A DNA stretch of 64,000 bases from the NCBI GenBank assembly GCA_973895155.1, contig OZ316898.1, forward strand, positions 10,044,001 through 10,108,000, in the 5' to 3' direction. Numbering within the stretch: position 1 is the first letter of the stretch; each line of letters opens with the position of its first letter. Below the pieces are notes generated by a model. It worked only from the letters and a program-made list of their open reading frames with translations. It ran no database searches and was not told the DNA's origin. The translations under genes and the position numbers were made by a program. Origin of the DNA: Marsupella aquatica. Lineage: Eukaryota; Marchantiophyta. Shown here one piece after another: positions 1 through 13,830 of this stretch.

Positions 1-79
1 AGGATAAAAACTCCTGAAAAGAAGGTAACGCGGCGCAAACGGGATCTGGTAATGATGACCGCGCTGCGCGCAAATGAAC

Positions 80-670
80 CTAAAACGGGAGGGAACCCTC
101 CTCTATCTCCATGAGAGATGAAAGTAAAAAAGGGCGATCCTCAATAAGAAAATGATCGGCCAACAATGAGAAGGCGGCCGCCCACGCACCCAAAAAGGCC
201 AAAGGTGCAAGGCTCTCAATGGAAGTAAGCCCAAAACCACCCTGCAAAATAGGAAGACCGAGTTGTCGATGAAGCCACGGAGATGAGAGCAACGTACCCG
301 GCCCTAAAAGAGAGGCCAGAGTCTGACAAATGGAGACATCAAATGCTCGAAGGTGGAGACAAAGATCCTCGGTAGGGGGATGCGTCCTAGCCAGATAAGA
401 CGCAGGAGGGTGGATGCACCTCAACAACATCCCAAATGCTGCCTGAGAATCTGCTAACTTAGGGAGCATAGGAGTAGGGGCTAAGGCAGCCTGTAGAGAG
501 TCAGCGATGAAAGATGAGCAAAAGGAGGCGATACCGACTGGGGAGCCAAGGACCCGAAGACCATCGGCTGGACGTAAGAACCCTGGGGGAAGCGCAAGAT
601 CAGAGGGTAACCCAGCTGGACTCCATGCACGACTCTTCACAGGCTGAACTCGTAAACCAAGGCCCATCAA
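80..670 (-). mobile_element. LINE reverse-transcriptase remnant (C-terminal part)
   Basis: Read on the minus strand, this stretch stays open for about 196 codons. The product looks like the distal part of a plant non-LTR retrotransposon reverse transcriptase: a GLRVQP/KSRAWSP segment, then GLRVLGSPVG, and later RQLGLPILQGGFGLTSIESL, the thumb-like region common after the RT palm in plant LINEs. The palm domain with its catalytic aspartates is absent, and no endonuclease is visible. The element therefore seems truncated, or continues left of the window. It is a decayed fragment rather than a host gene. The family assignment rests on motif resemblance only. Confidence 0.65.
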
Positions 671-699
671 ATGGGTGGAAAGAGTGGCGAGGGCAGCAG

Positions 700-1759
700 T
701 AACCGCGGCAGGAGGACCACTTAGAGCACAAAAGAAAACTTCTTGGAATAAGCAATATAAGTACCTTGTGAAATGGATTCTGAATTGTTTCCTTCACGCT
801 TTCACTTGCTGGCTGTTTGGAATCTAGCTTCTCAATAGCCATAGCTATAGATGTCGGCCCCACTGTATTCCAAGCAATATCCTTGTTGCTTTAATTTGAT
901 TCTCTTCCAGATCTATTACGTCGGTAGTCCTCTCCAATCTGCTAAGTCCTTATGAATCTGCTTAGTCCTCTCTAACTTTGCTGAACCTTAGAGATGCTAA
1001 AAATTTCCAATCCCCGTAGCCATAGTGTCTCACATGGCCCCACTCTAGTCCAAATCATCTAGATGTTGGTGCCTCTTCCAATCCCCTTAGCCTTTCGACA
1101 TCGGCTCAATCCAGTCCAATCTACTCAGCCCTTATGAATCTGCTAATTTTCTTGCTCAGCTATCGGGTGGATATGCTCAACACTTTTCTTTGTCCCCTTC
1201 CACACCTAAAAAGACTCAACTAGCTCCCACTGTCCCCAACAAAACCAGACTGGAAAACCAAGCACAGCCCTTCACTCCTAAATCTTTTTGGCCCCTTCCT
1301 ATCCAACATGAAAAGGAGCAACCCTAAACTCCTTTCCCCATTACGGGGTGGATGAGTGGGAGTCCTGAGAATTTTCTCTTCAATAGGTTTAAGCTTTGAA
1401 GTAACTTAGCTGGGAAGATAAGGTTGGGATTGAATTTTTCTGACCTCCCCTTAACATATCTTATAGAATAGAATCCCATTATCATTTATCAATATGATAT
1501 TTTTAAGTGACTCTCATTAAACTTGAATTGTGTCTTATTAAGGGCTACTCTTTTGTAATTCAAGTGAATTTGAATTCTATTATACCCTTGAGTTTTTCTG
1601 ATTAATTAAGTAGGTACTCATTTTATTCCCGTATAAATTTCTCCCTATCCAAATTCTTTTTTGGCTATTTATGAGGCCCACACTCAATTGAGCCCACGAA
1701 TGCATCCCCATATCTTAACCACTATCCTATGAAAAAAAATCATTGTAGCACTTAAATCC
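700..1759. other. Intergenic, nothing recognised
   Basis: No coding signal, RNA gene or clear transposon terminus was seen. The sequence is AT-rich with scattered short T- and C-rich runs. Confidence 0.5.
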
Positions 1760-1905
1760 TTTGTATATCCATATTTGTCTGCCATTTGAGAGCAATTTTG
1801 AAACTATATCAGGCCTATATTACCTCTTAGGATTTGTATATCTATATTTGCCCGCCATTTGAGCGCAATTTTGAAAGCGTACCAGGCCTATGTTACCTCA
1901 TAGGA
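1760..1905. repeat. Tandem duplication, 73-bp period, two copies
   Basis: A unit beginning TTTGTATATCCATATTTG and containing GCCATTTGAGAGCAATTTTG is followed directly by a second, slightly diverged copy (GCCATTTGAGCGCAATTTTG). The repeat lies in non-coding DNA. Confidence 0.8.
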
Positions 1906-2540
1906 TGTAGAGAATGAATGTATCGAACGACATACTAAATACATTGACAGGCGGATTCGGCCGACGAGGTTGTGCAACGGGCTTGATGCGATGGCTTCCC
2001 AACGGGGGTGTTGTGGGACCCATTATGGTTGACGGACGGGTGAAGGGCGGATGGAGGGCTGGCGGAGGGCATTTGTAGGGTGGAGGGCGCCAAGGTGAGC
2101 GGGACCTGCTTGCCTGGTGTGCAGGACCTGGGCCGGTCCTGAAAGGGCAACTTGGCAGCAAAAACTGCCAGAAGGGTTCCCTGCCCGGATTAGTACGATT
2201 AGGGGCATTGATTGTCCTCGAGATTGTCTTTCGTGCTTAATCTTGCCTATCGGGTGCGTTGAGCCACCATTGATTGCTTGGCGACCTCGACTTAATTCTA
2301 CAGATTCGAATCAAGTCACCACTCCCAATGAAAATCAAAATTACTATGTAATCTAACAGCTATAATATTCAATTCTGCTCTTTCTTTGTCAGAATGGGTT
2401 TATAAAATGTGTTTGTGATAAGACTCTTTGGTATTTGATTATGGTGACATTTTACCACGAGATGTATCTAAAGGTACCACCATGCACCTTTTCCTCACCC
2501 ATCCCATCCCCTTTCCACGCAGCTCACACACTCCTTTCCA

Positions 2541-2672
2541 CCCCTAACCCATCACTTTCCGGGCAGCTTACACACTCCTTGAAATCCACTTGCTGTGGAC
2601 TTTCAGCCCCTAACCCATCACTTTCCAGGCAGCTTGCACACTCGTTGAAATACACTTGCTGTGGACTGCATA
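2541..2672. repeat. Tandem duplication, 66-bp period, two copies
   Basis: Both copies begin CCCCTAACCCATCACTTTCC and end with ACTTGCTGTGGACT. They differ at only a few positions, so the duplication is fairly recent. No gene is associated with it. Confidence 0.85.
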
Positions 2673-2934
2673 TTGTGCTTTAGTTCTTTTGGGGCTGTAA
2701 GGGATTCATGGGTTTGCAAGGAGAATCCCTGCAATTGCATCTATTGCATTGGGACTGTCTGCTGCCCATCCACTGCCCACACGAATGGAAGTCATGCCAT
2801 ATTTTTAAGTGTCAAGAGCTTGTCTGAACCCCACTTTTGGGTGGGGTTGGCTACAAAAGGGAAGCAGCTCTAAGACGACACAAAGTCATAACCTTGGCCT
2901 TCCCACTCAGATGACCAACCACTTACCCAAAGCC

Positions 2935-3245
2935 TGTTAAACAAAACAGTGATTTCATTGCTAGCATTTCTATCTATATCAGCCCTCTACTACTTACCCA
3001 AAGCACATTAGACCAAAAGAGTGATCACATTGCTAATATTTGTTAGACCAAAAGATTTCATTGCTAGTATTTCTATCTATATCAGCCCTCTGTTACTTAC
3101 CCAAAGCCCATCAGTCCAAAAGAGTGATCACATTGCTAATATTTGTTAGACCAAAAAAATGATCACATTGCTAGTATTTGTTAGACCAAAAGAGTGATCA
3201 CATTGCTAGTATTTGTTAGACCAAAAGAGTGATCAAATCCCTAAT
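2935..3245. repeat. Short tandem repeat array (about 36-bp unit) within a longer duplication
   Basis: Copies of TTAGACCAAAAGAGTGATC followed by ACATTGCTARTATTTG recur about five times. A longer segment, TTTCTATCTATATCAGCCCT followed by TTACTTACCCAAAGC, also appears twice (near 2968 and 3070). The array therefore arose by more than one duplication step. It is non-coding. Confidence 0.8.
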
Positions 3246-4429
3246 ATTAATATGGTATCATGTCCCTTTGCTAGTATTTATGTTTTATCCTATCATGTGC
3301 TCAGGGCTCAAGCAGCCTGTCATTATGGCACTTCCAAGGATTCATCATCCCAAGGTGTTCTATGTTGCAAGCAAACAGGAGATTTTGATAGCAAGGAATG
3401 TTAGTAGCCATACACCAATGGTTTCAAATTTCATTTGCTTTTGGTGTCTTTTATATTTTATGCATTTTTGTAGTGACTCCAGATGGCTAGCAAGCTCACT
3501 AGCAAAAAGGGGAGTCCCCAAAAGGGATGTTATCAACCAGGTAGTTGATAGAGAGGCATTTGGATGTAGAAAATAGGGGTCATGCAAGAATGCTTTTTCT
3601 CATGCAAGGAAAAAATTTACTGTTTGCTGCACGTTACAATCATCCCATCATCCCCAATTTGGCTCTTTGGTCTTCTTGCTTAGTAGGGTTTTACTGTAGT
3701 TCTTTTGCACTTGCAGGGGAATCTTTGGCTTTTTTGGTCTTCCTGGGTGTTTCGGCACACGGGTACTTATCTGACAAACTATTTAAGTCGCAGGATTTTC
3801 TAATGCCTCCTCTCTCTTCAAACACACACTCATCTAACTTGTATAAACTATTTTAGACACAGACTTGGCTAATGCCTCCTCACTGTTCAGCCACACGGAT
3901 ACTCTGGTGTCCTCACTCCTCAAACCAGGTCTAGTCGCCAAAGGTTTCAGAAAATTGCAGCTTACATTATTATATAATAAGTAATAATACATCGCCGACG
4001 GAGCTAAGACAATCTACAACGCTCCAGCAGTATTGCCCGACGAGACTCTTTTCCAAAATCTAAGTCCAGATCTCTTTGAGTTCAGAGTCAACACGACGTT
4101 GATGGAACGTCAACTGGGGGCAGTCGGATTACGAGCAGTTTTTACACCTAATTAAGGGAAATCCAAGGTATGGTACAGTGCCTCCTGGATCGCATCAAGA
4201 AAATGGGTGCCTCGAGGCCTATTCCTGGACAATGATCCTTCCTGCATCTGCACATCGACAACAACGGTTGGCATTAACAGCATTTAAGATTAAAATCCAC
4301 ACTTTTTTCTTTCCCTCTCTAACATCTGACATACGTCACGAAAGTTGATTGAATAGCCAAGCTCCCAAACCACGACACTGCAAAGCAATTATTACCAACG
4401 AATGGCGAAGCTTGGAAACACCTTCAGTG
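3246..4429. other. Intergenic region downstream of SMC2
   Basis: No independent gene is supported. The part nearest 4430 probably includes the SMC2 3' untranslated region, because SMC2 is transcribed leftwards. No clear polyadenylation signal could be assigned. Short open frames at 3229-3576 and 3545-3856 resemble no known protein. Confidence 0.5.
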
Positions 4430-7400
4430 CTACTTGCGTTGCTGTGTTCGTGTAACTGTAGATACACCATCCACAAATTTGGTGCGAAAAATGACGTTGG
4501 CATTGTTGAACATGCCTTCCTTCAGGGATACAATGATGAACTGCACCGAAACAGTACAGGAGTTATTAGAAAATGTACGTAGGAGTGAAATCAATTGTCC
4601 CTATAGTGCCCTGATACAGATAGGGGAAAGAATCCCCGACTTGGAAGTTCTCATTAGTAAATTTTTGCTCGACTCCGAATATATCGTACCTGCGATTGGG
4701 GAAAATGAGACTTGATCATTCTTCCTATGTTCTGTGTGTGACTGAGGTCAAGTGCAGCATCCACCTGCGAAAACGGGGAATCGTAGTGAGACATCAGTGA
4801 AAAAGGACAACGACATCTAGGACGAGACATTGGCATCGAATATAAATGTCCTCTACTTCCGGCCACTACTTTGATCGTTCGAAATTATTCACCTCATCGA
4901 GAATATAAAGTGGAGCTGGCTTGAAGAGCAGCAGAGCGAGGATCAGAGAGAGGGCAAGCAATGAGCGTTGACCACCACTGAGTTCCGATAGAGACTGCTT
5001 CCACACACCGCCGAAGGCAACTCTAACCTCCAGCCCATCCATAAAATCCGCGCCCTCCGGCGGTTGTAGTTCTGCCATTGTTCCCGGAAGCAATGTTGAA
5101 AAGATGGATCCAAATTCCCTGCCGCAGATCATCATTGCAAGCTTTAGAAACAAGTTTGGATTTGCCCATCCAATATAGCCAATGTCAGAAAACAAACAAG
5201 AGGACCTGGCAAACGCGGAAATGCAGAAAAGACGATACTACGGGGCAATTGCGGGTACGGTGTATGTGTAAGCATTTTAGCTAACTAACGAATGCTGAGA
5301 ATATTCATCTGCCCATGAAGACTAGACATCAACTCACTTCGTAACACACATCCACGTCTTTCGTAACTGATCTTTTCGCTTCTCATCCAGCTCCTTAATC
5401 ACCTGCTGTATCTTCGCTTTGTCGTTCTGCGATTGGAAAATGACGGACAAGATAACTGAAACCCCGTGCCAACTTGAAAGTCTCCAAACACTGTCAACGC
5501 ATGAAAAAAAAGGGCAAAGAAAGACACATATTCGTCTTGACTGCCGACTAGGAGGTAACAAGGATGTGGAATACGTGCAAATAGGACCAATGAAAGTGGC
5601 TTAGTATTTCATTCACGACCCATCAATTGAAAGCCAAGAGTTTTACGAAGGTTCGAGTAGTACCTGAACAATTCTTTTTCTCTCAATAAGGTCCTTGTAC
5701 TCCTCTTCAGCTTTATCGAACATGGCCAAGGCTTTCTTGTTGATCCGTTTCTCCATGCTGCATTCATGATTAAGTACTGTTAAGGGTCTACTACTAGCCA
5801 AAGATGATTTTGCCATAGGAGTCCACAATTTCGCTAAATCTTTTAGCTGAGAAACGCTCACAATACAGCAAAAACCAGCTCGTGTTCAATCTAGATGCTA
5901 CGCTCACACTAAAACTTCAGCCACGGGCTCTACCATACTGACAAAACATTTCAGATATCCACTTCCGTGTCCCCTAATACCTTTGTATCTACCTCTTGTA
6001 CAAAGTACCCTCAAAACAGGTCTTTCTTCAGTTTAATTGTAAAGATGCAGCAGAGAAGAAAGTATCGCTGGTAGCGTATAGGAAATTACATACTTTTTCT
6101 GTTCCGCGAGCTTGGTTTCTAATTGTTGTCGTGCCTCTCTTGCATCTTGTGCACCGAAGTCATAATCCGTGCCTGGCTTGCCGAACATGGGCTTCTCTCT
6201 GGCTATCCATGCGTGTTTTTCTATGAGTTTCTCCACCCTTTTGCCACAATCCTTCTGTCTCGCATCCATTCGCTCGATCTGGCAGGTGATTCGAAACTTG
6301 GGTCAGAACCGGACAAAGGAAGTTGCAATGAAGGCTTTGTAATGTTAAATCTATTGTTTCTCGCTTTTTTTGGGATAAAGCAAACGAAGCTTGGTAAGAC
6401 CTGTACCTAACAATCGTGATACTTATTCATCTACTCTATTTACAAAAGAGACGCATATGGTGGAACCTTGGAAAATCACTTTCAAACGCAGAATGCGGAA
6501 TGAATGACGCTGACCTCATTTTTTAATTTCTTGATCTCCACAACATAATCCGTATACTTGGTTTTCAGTTGGTTTTGATATTTTATCTGGCTACTTATTT
6601 GAGCGTCGCACTCCTTAATCCGGTCCCTTTCCTTGTTGAGCTTCGCTTGCGCCTCAAGGTACTCTTTCTTCATAGATTCCCTCTGCCCACATGAAACAGT
6701 CAGTCGAATCCAGTCTAGCCAAAGCTACTGTAGATCCTCATCTGGTGGGAATTGACAAATCGTTTTCTAAAATTGCAATATCAGCAGACAGGTGCTTGAA
6801 AGTGCTCCGTGAGACTTGAGCCCGCCATAAAGTCTACGATTGACCCAATGTATATCCAGATGCACCACAGAAAACCCTTGTTCCTGGTGCTATTTCAGGA
6901 CTATTACTAGCAAAATTGCTCACCACATCTTAACGCCAAGATTCAACAAACCTACAGCGAAAGTACTGATCTAAGTTACCTCACTGTCTAGTTGACCAAG
7001 ATCTGCTTCCATCTTCTTTAACTGTGCAAGGGCTGTAACTACTTGCCCCTCGAGACCCATTTTTTCTTGCCCTGCAGCTTCCCTCTCCATGAGCAGCCTC
7101 TCTCTTGCTCCTTCTTGTTCCTGTGAAGAGAACAAGTTAACAGATTTGTTTAAGAGACATCCTAGCCAGCTGGAAACGAATCAGTTTTCAATGATTTGAT
7201 TAGCATGAACTCCGAACAGTCCGATATGAACTTAGCAAAGGGACAGAAATGGCTTTGAAGTACCTTAAGATCCTTCAATGCAGCTGCCATTTCCTTTTTC
7301 ATGGATTTGATACTCTTCTCTACGTCTTTCAATCGAGTTTCTCGGTCCCGACCATGCTCGTTAATTGCTCGCTCCAGGTCGGAGGCTTTCTTTATGCATT

Positions 7401-10400
7401 CATTGTGATGGTTCTCCTTGTTGGCTAGGTCCTTCTTTTCTGCGTCCAGCTCGGCCTCCATTGTTGAGATCGACTCACTTAGCTGACATCGCGCAGGTAT
7501 TGGATGTCAACGATACATAAAGCTGACAAGAACCCGACTAAACACTTCGCTACTCACGACGACTGCACTCTTCGAAAATCCCAAGAATCTTGACTGTAAA
7601 CATGAGAAAGAGCGCTACTATTGAAACAACAATTTGCACTCGTAAACTTAAGACCGGCAGTATATCTAACTCGTACGGGTAGCCACACATGGGGGGCTGA
7701 AGTCGCTTATACTGTCAACGCTCTGATGCCAAGACAGTAGACCGTAAAAACCAAAAAAGGACATCCTCCCTCATTTTCCTCACAACAAATTGATTCTCAG
7801 ACACGTTGAATTGTCACTGATGAAACAAGTTTGGAACCGAGAAATTGCAACAAACCTTGTGATGTTCGCTCTGCTCAGCCCTGGTTTCATACAGAGAGAG
7901 ATCATATGACTTCAGTTCCAATTGTGACTTTAAGTGGGCATATTTCTTCTGCATGGGTGCCAACTTCTCAATCTGCAGCATTCGCATGTACAAATTAAGG
8001 ACAACTGGAGGTCGTCGTACATTGGATCAAAAATCTTCACGACCACCAGATGTAGCTATAAGAACCCGGTCTCAACGGGGATGGACCAGGTATAAACAGA
8101 TCCTGTTGCACATAGTTCTACTGCGTCATGTACAAACTCGACGTCACGTCCAAATCAAACATACAAGCCATACCTCTTTCTCGATCTTTGAAAGTGCTTG
8201 AACATGCTCTGCCAAGCTGCCCTCCGCCTCTGCTAGTGCATGAAGTTGCATCAGGAGTTCCCCACCATTCCTGGAAGGAAACACTAAATGAAGTACTTGA
8301 ACTGCGACTTCTGCAGCACATCTAAACTTACGGCGACACTATGCTTCTACGTTACTCTAAGCAGAGACGGTACGCATGAGGAAAATCTGCCCAGCGTTTG
8401 AAACCTGTATAGCTCAATTTCTTTACTTTTGATGACCTGATCGCAATAATAGCTCCATCCACAACTCGGACGTCCGTACAAAGTGAATTAGCTCAGAAAC
8501 GGACCTGCGCGAACCACCGGTAAGAAGACCACGAGGTTCAAAAACATCCCCCTGCAGGGTTACCGACTTCGTATTGACGTCCTTGTGGAAAGCCACCTAC
8601 ACCAGCCGATACTTCAGCGAAAATCAGCTGAGTTTACTTCGAATAAAATCATTTTACTCCAAAGCTAGCTTGAATATAAAGTCAACTACTGGTAGGGGTT
8701 TTAGTATTCAAGAAGTCTGCACTAATGAAAAGGATAAACTTTATCATAAGGATCTACACTTTCATATATGTAATTGCTGAAATTCACCTGTTTGGCCGTT
8801 TCAGTATCATTACAGACAAACGCTCCACCGAAAACGAAAGCCATAGCCGCCTGCATTATGACATTACTATATCAGAATGTTCTATACTTCAAGCGTTAGA
8901 CAGACGTCAATCGAATTGTTAATACGTAGTAGCTTTGAATCGTCTACTTGGAGACTAACTAGATTTGCTATAAGCTAAAGCAGGAGAAGCTGATCTCTAA
9001 ATACAACAGGAAGCTACATTTAACTTACTTGAAGCTCGTCAGGGTAGCCAACGAGGGACAGTGCTGGTTTTGCCCTGGCAGGACCCACCTGTACGAGACA
9101 AAAGCTGCTCAGACTGTACATCTTAAGGACGTCATAGCAAAATTTCGAGTTGGACTAAGCGAAGCACTAAGTCACACACACCAGATCTGATTGCTCAATA
9201 TCTGAAAGATCCAGCGGCTAGATTCAAGGAACAAGACATTTGCAATACAACATTGTCAGGGAACCATCTTCAAACGTAGCACCCCTTCGAAAGAATCAAA
9301 CAAACGAGTGAAGCATTCATTCTGAGGATACGAATAGTTTCCAGTTCCCACCTACAGATCATTTTCTCAACCCCTTTATATCTCACAACCAACCATGGGT
9401 TCCGGCATCTGCTGAAGATAAATAACTATTACGATTCGACATAAATCTTTCCAATCTAAGAAGAGAGCACTGAAAGCGATGCAAGATGGGAACCTTTCTT
9501 TAGCGAGAACATACGTCAGAAAAGGAATCATACCAGCTTGGCCGCTGCCGCCTGAGTTCTCGAAGAGATGGGGTTGGCTTGAATCTTGTTGAGAGGAATG
9601 ATGGTAATCCTTCGGCGCAGCCCACCTTTCTCTAGGAGCAGTTTAGCAGTTTGCTCAGTGTCCACTACAATATTATAAATTTTACTTCCTGCAATAACCT
9701 GTTCGCAAGATGTGTACTACCTTTCAGGCTCCTGATAGTGTCTCAAAGTTAAAATGTGAAGCACACAATAGCAGTTTCATACAAAGAAAATACAATATGA
9801 ATTCAACAACAAAACATGGGAGTTGGGGATCACGCACCTCAAGGGCAGTCATAGTAGAGGCATCATTCACGTGCACAAGGCGTGCTAGTGGTCCTTTAAC
9901 CCGTGACTTCTCGAATCCCCTCTCAGGGTCATTGTATGAGAACTGAAGGCCCGAAAGTTCCCCCGTAAGATTGCTAACCTTTGTCTTGAGTCCCTTTACC
10001 GTTTCAGCCTCGGTTCTCCGGCTCTGGAGTGCAATGTTCACGTCAATGTTTGTTAGGTTGTCGAGAATCGCCCAAGAGAACAGCAGGCTTCATAAAAGCT
10101 GAGAATGACTGTGCAATTCCAATTCGTGAATTGTTATTCCACCGTGTTCAGATAAGGGCAAAACAACAGGTTGACGAAGGACATAGAATACAACATAATT
10201 AAGAGCAGATTTCCACGCCCAGCAGACGAGAATTGCACCTACACTTCACCCTTGTAGACATGCTAGAAGCCAGAAATTCACAGCAGAAACATGCGCAAGG
10301 GTCATACAATTGGGCCACTACATTCCCCGCACACCTAAGAAAAGGTCCTAATCAAAATAATGGGAGTTCACAACTGTGGGAGAACCTGTTCCAGGGAATT

Positions 10401-12441
10401 CATTCGGTCCTCTTCGAATCCTAGTTTATTTATGGCATCTTGCAACTTCTCCAATTCCGCCTTACGTGAGCGCAGCTCCTCCTGTGCAGCAGCTACTTCG
10501 TGTTGCTTGGAATTGAAATGCTGCTGTTTCGCTTTCAGCTCTTTGTCGAGATGTTTGATCTTTGTTTTGCTCTGCTGCACCTCAGTCGAAGCTTTCCCTA
10601 CCGCAGCATTTGCATCATCTCGCTGGTCCGCCAGACTCTTTTGTTCAGCCCCACTAGCCTTCCCTGCTTGAATCCCCTGAACCAAGCGAATTTCGACGAG
10701 CCAGTGACTTTTCACCTGGACTCTGCTGAATGGACGAAATTTGAATCTTCAAAGTGAACCCTTCAGCTGGTGTACTTTTCTTAGACGAAAACATATTGCT
10801 ATGAACATGCTAAAGTCAGCATCCATAGCAGATTATTACCAGTTTTATCAGTGTTGGTTCAATTCCTGTTTGCATCCTCAGAGTTCAAATAACTACCTGA
10901 TAATCTCGTTCAAGGTCTTCCAATGTCTTTGCCTGCTGCTCCACTTTCTCTTTCAGACCTGAAAATTCTTCCTCAGCTTGAAGTTCAGCAGCAGTTTTGG
11001 TCGCGATGACACCATCCAAATCCTTTACATTTCTTTGCAGCTGATACATAACAGCCAGCAAATTGAGGTGAGTAAACAGGGGTACCCTCATGTACCAAAA
11101 CCTGCCTGCTTTACAGTTCGGCGTCTGAGATTGGTTGCATACCTGCTCAGCGGCAGCTTTCTCGACGTCAAAAGACTCTTGTTTTGCATTGACAGCAGAG
11201 TCGACCTTCACGAGAGCTGTAGAAAGCTTATCCACCGCATCAGACAAACTTCTCATGTCACTATTCATCTGCTTCTCTTTGGCCTCAGTCAATGCAGCAA
11301 CAGAAGCCTCGTTCTGGGCTACTTCTTCCTCTAATCTTACGGCAGATAATTTGATAGACTCAACCTTGTCTTGCATTTCGGCCACTTCACCCGAAGAAGC
11401 TTCCTTCAACCTCTCAGCCTCCGAAAAATCGAAAGCTATGCAGAATCTGTCGAGACGATCTACCACTGCATTGCCGGAAGTCCACTGCTGGTACTGCGCT
11501 CGTTCTTTCCGTAGCTTCTCGAGAGCTGGAAGAATGTTTTGACTCAAAAGGTTGTCAATTTCATCCACTTTCGTCTGCTTTTTTTCCAGAGTCTTGAGAG
11601 CGTTCTCTTTTTTTGACTCGTACATCTTAGTTCCAGCTGCCTCTTCTAACATTGACAGAATCTCAGGCGGCTTCATGTTGAGTACTTTCGTGATACGACC
11701 TTGCATGATGAGAAAGTGAGGATTGTTGATATTCAGCTGTACGGAGTGGAAGAGATTTTGGACCTGGGTTGGCTGCCTTACGTGGCCATTTATCCAGTAC
11801 TTGTTCCGTCCACCAACGACAATCTACAGTATGACAAAAGACCATCTAATCAGACAATGCCTGACCATGGAATACTGTGCGAATCGAAATGTGCACATGT
11901 TCTGTCTGCCACTCATTGGATCCGGTATCTCTCTTGGCTATTTTTCTTCCTTATCTCTCTTGGCTATTGATCATCAAAATATTTATTCACGAGGTGTGGG
12001 GAGCTTCGGAAGAAAAGACTGACTGTTTCCAGGCCAACAGAGACGGGTGTCTCAGCAAGAGGACCAACTAATCGGACATTGAATGAAATGAAGTTCGGAT
12101 CGATTCCTGAGGGGTAAACTTACCTGGCGAGTGACAGTAATCTCATTCGAGTCTTCATATCCGATAGGACTTCGCTTACGGTTCGAATTGTCAAACAGAA
12201 TTGAAACAGTTGCTTTTGTAATTCCCGCCTGCCCCTGCTTGTAAACCAGCTCTTGCAAGTTGCTTGCCCTAACTTGCTGCAAATTCGTAATTCCCAGCAC
12301 GAAGCAAATAGAGTCCAAGATGTTCGACTTCCCTGATCCATTCAGCCCTGTTATTGCGTTGAATTGCTGATCAAAACCGGAAACCACAGTCCTTTGAGCG
12401 TACGACTTGAATCCGTCCAGGGTTATCTCCTTCACATACAT
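4430..12441 (-). CDS. SMC2: SMC2, condensin ATPase subunit (20 exons)
   Basis: SMC2 pairs with SMC4 in condensin I and II and compacts mitotic chromosomes. Exons on the minus strand run about 12441-12124, 11823-11143, 11040-10897, 10676-10386, 10023-9838, 9698-9534, 9088-9029, 8850-8788, 8596-8505, 8270-8174, 7972-7856, 7482-7264, 7120-6980, 6682-6515, 6278-6094, 5757-5664, 5426-5338, 5118-4893, 4764-4690 and 4540-4430. All introns are GT-AG. They sum to about 1173 residues, matching plant SMC2 of about 1175. Walker A GLNGSGKS lies at residues 32-39, the coiled coils and hinge (about 515-665) follow, and the C-terminal head has LSGGQ (about 1083-1087) and Walker B YILDEVD. The ATG at 12441 opens the conserved [14 protein letters not shown] start; the frame is open further upstream but without an ATG. 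The gene looks intact. Confidence 0.96.
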
Positions 12442-13499
12442 CGCGCCAGCGTCCCTTGGACGACGACAACCTATGCTCCAGACACGGAGGTTTGATGGAC
12501 AGCCTTCACTCACTCGGGAACCTCGACAACGCCACTATCACTTACGGGAGCTTCGCGCCGTGCAGGAGTCTGAAAGTCGTCGCAGAAAGCCTCTCGGCAT
12601 TTATCCAAGCTCGAGCTCGAGCACTTCATCTACCTCTTACACAGCAGGTTTCTGCAACCATGAAGTGTGGAGGACAGTCACTACGAAATTCACTAACAGA
12701 AGCAGAGAAGACTCCTGCTACACACCTCTGGCTGCAATGGCATTCACACACAATGGCATTCACACAAGCTGAGGACTAATCTCAAGTGCTTTGCGACCGA
12801 CGACAGGAAGACAGTGACAATCGCATATGTTTTACGAAGAAACAGAGCAAGCGAAAACATCTTCAACATTCCGTCCTACCCAAACTTTCAGCACCAGTCG
12901 GGAAGAACAAATGTACAATCTACACAATCATGGCAGTGATCAATCAAAGCTCCGACTCTCCGAGGATGCACTCGAGGCACGAATCATCACTTGGACAAAG
13001 CGCGAACTCCTGAAAGGGAGATGGAGGTCAGCACGAGTAAAACAGACCTCCTCTCTGGCACTCCACTCGCCACTCTCCACTCTCGACTCCGGCTCGTGAG
13101 TTCGAAGTTTGAAACCTGCAGAGCGGCTCCTTTCCCGCCCTCACACATGCGCACTTAGCGGCGGATACCGAGGACCCTCGTTTTGGAAAAGGAGTGTCAT
13201 TGGTGGCGAGTTCGAAAGTAAGGGCAGGGGGTTCCATGGACAGGGGTAGGGAGTAGGAGCACTCCCTCTCACATCCCCTGGCCTAGATAGAGTCTAGGGT
13301 GTCGAAGCATAGGATAATGCCGGTCTGGGCAAGGGATTACTAGGCTGTGGCGAGAGAGTGAAGGAAAGCTGACTCGCAATAGCCGGGAAGCTTTTATGAG
13401 CATTATGGGAGTGCGGTTCAGACCGGAACCCCAGCCGGATCGTGTTTATATTGTATAAATGTGATTAAAAAACACAAGTTTCTGAACAATAGATTGTGG
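12442..13499 (-). promoter_or_regulatory. Probable SMC2 5' UTR and promoter region
   Basis: This region lies directly upstream of the SMC2 start on the minus strand and carries no supported gene. Small open frames on both strands (for example at 12407-12772 and 12827-13099) look like chance. It is more GC-rich than the DNA further right, as is common for plant 5' leaders. No TATA box or transcription start could be assigned with confidence. Confidence 0.35.
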
Positions 13500-13534
13500 G
13501 CCAGTAACCTCCATTCAGTACCACAAATGATGGT

Positions 13535-13830
13535 GTCTAAGTGCAGGTCCCCAGGAGTACACCCCAAGCCTGCACTTATCCAGGGTATACATTGACATGC
13601 ATGAGATATCAGCTATGCACTTAACCAAGTGTGCATGCTACACTATCTAATTTAGTGCATGTCAAATTGCTTATGCACTTCCTGATATGTGCTGTCAGGT
13701 CATACACATTGGACTCCTCATAGTGCACAAGAGACTGACTCAATCCACATACACTTATGCATGGTAAACTCTATGCCGCATTCCAAGGTATACATAATAT
13801 TCAAAGTGCATGATTTTTGGAGTTGACAGC
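13535..13830. repeat. Cluster of diverged TGCACTTA-type motifs
   Basis: The octamer-like words TGCACTTA/TAAGTGCA and GTGCATG occur many times (near 13538, 13569, 13615, 13672 and 13751), often beside GGTATACAT. The same vocabulary returns at 53.9-55.9 kb. This looks like a much decayed repeat family rather than a gene. Confidence 0.45.

Noticed and set aside
2935-3245. CRISPR-like repeat array
   Set aside because: The copies abut without unique spacers, the DNA is plant nuclear, and no cas-type genes exist.
6961-7121. Possible frameshift in SMC2 exon 13
   Set aside because: A first count gave 140 bp. Recounting the line boundary gave 141 bp and an open frame in phase with both neighbours. 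It is treated as intact but should be confirmed by computation.
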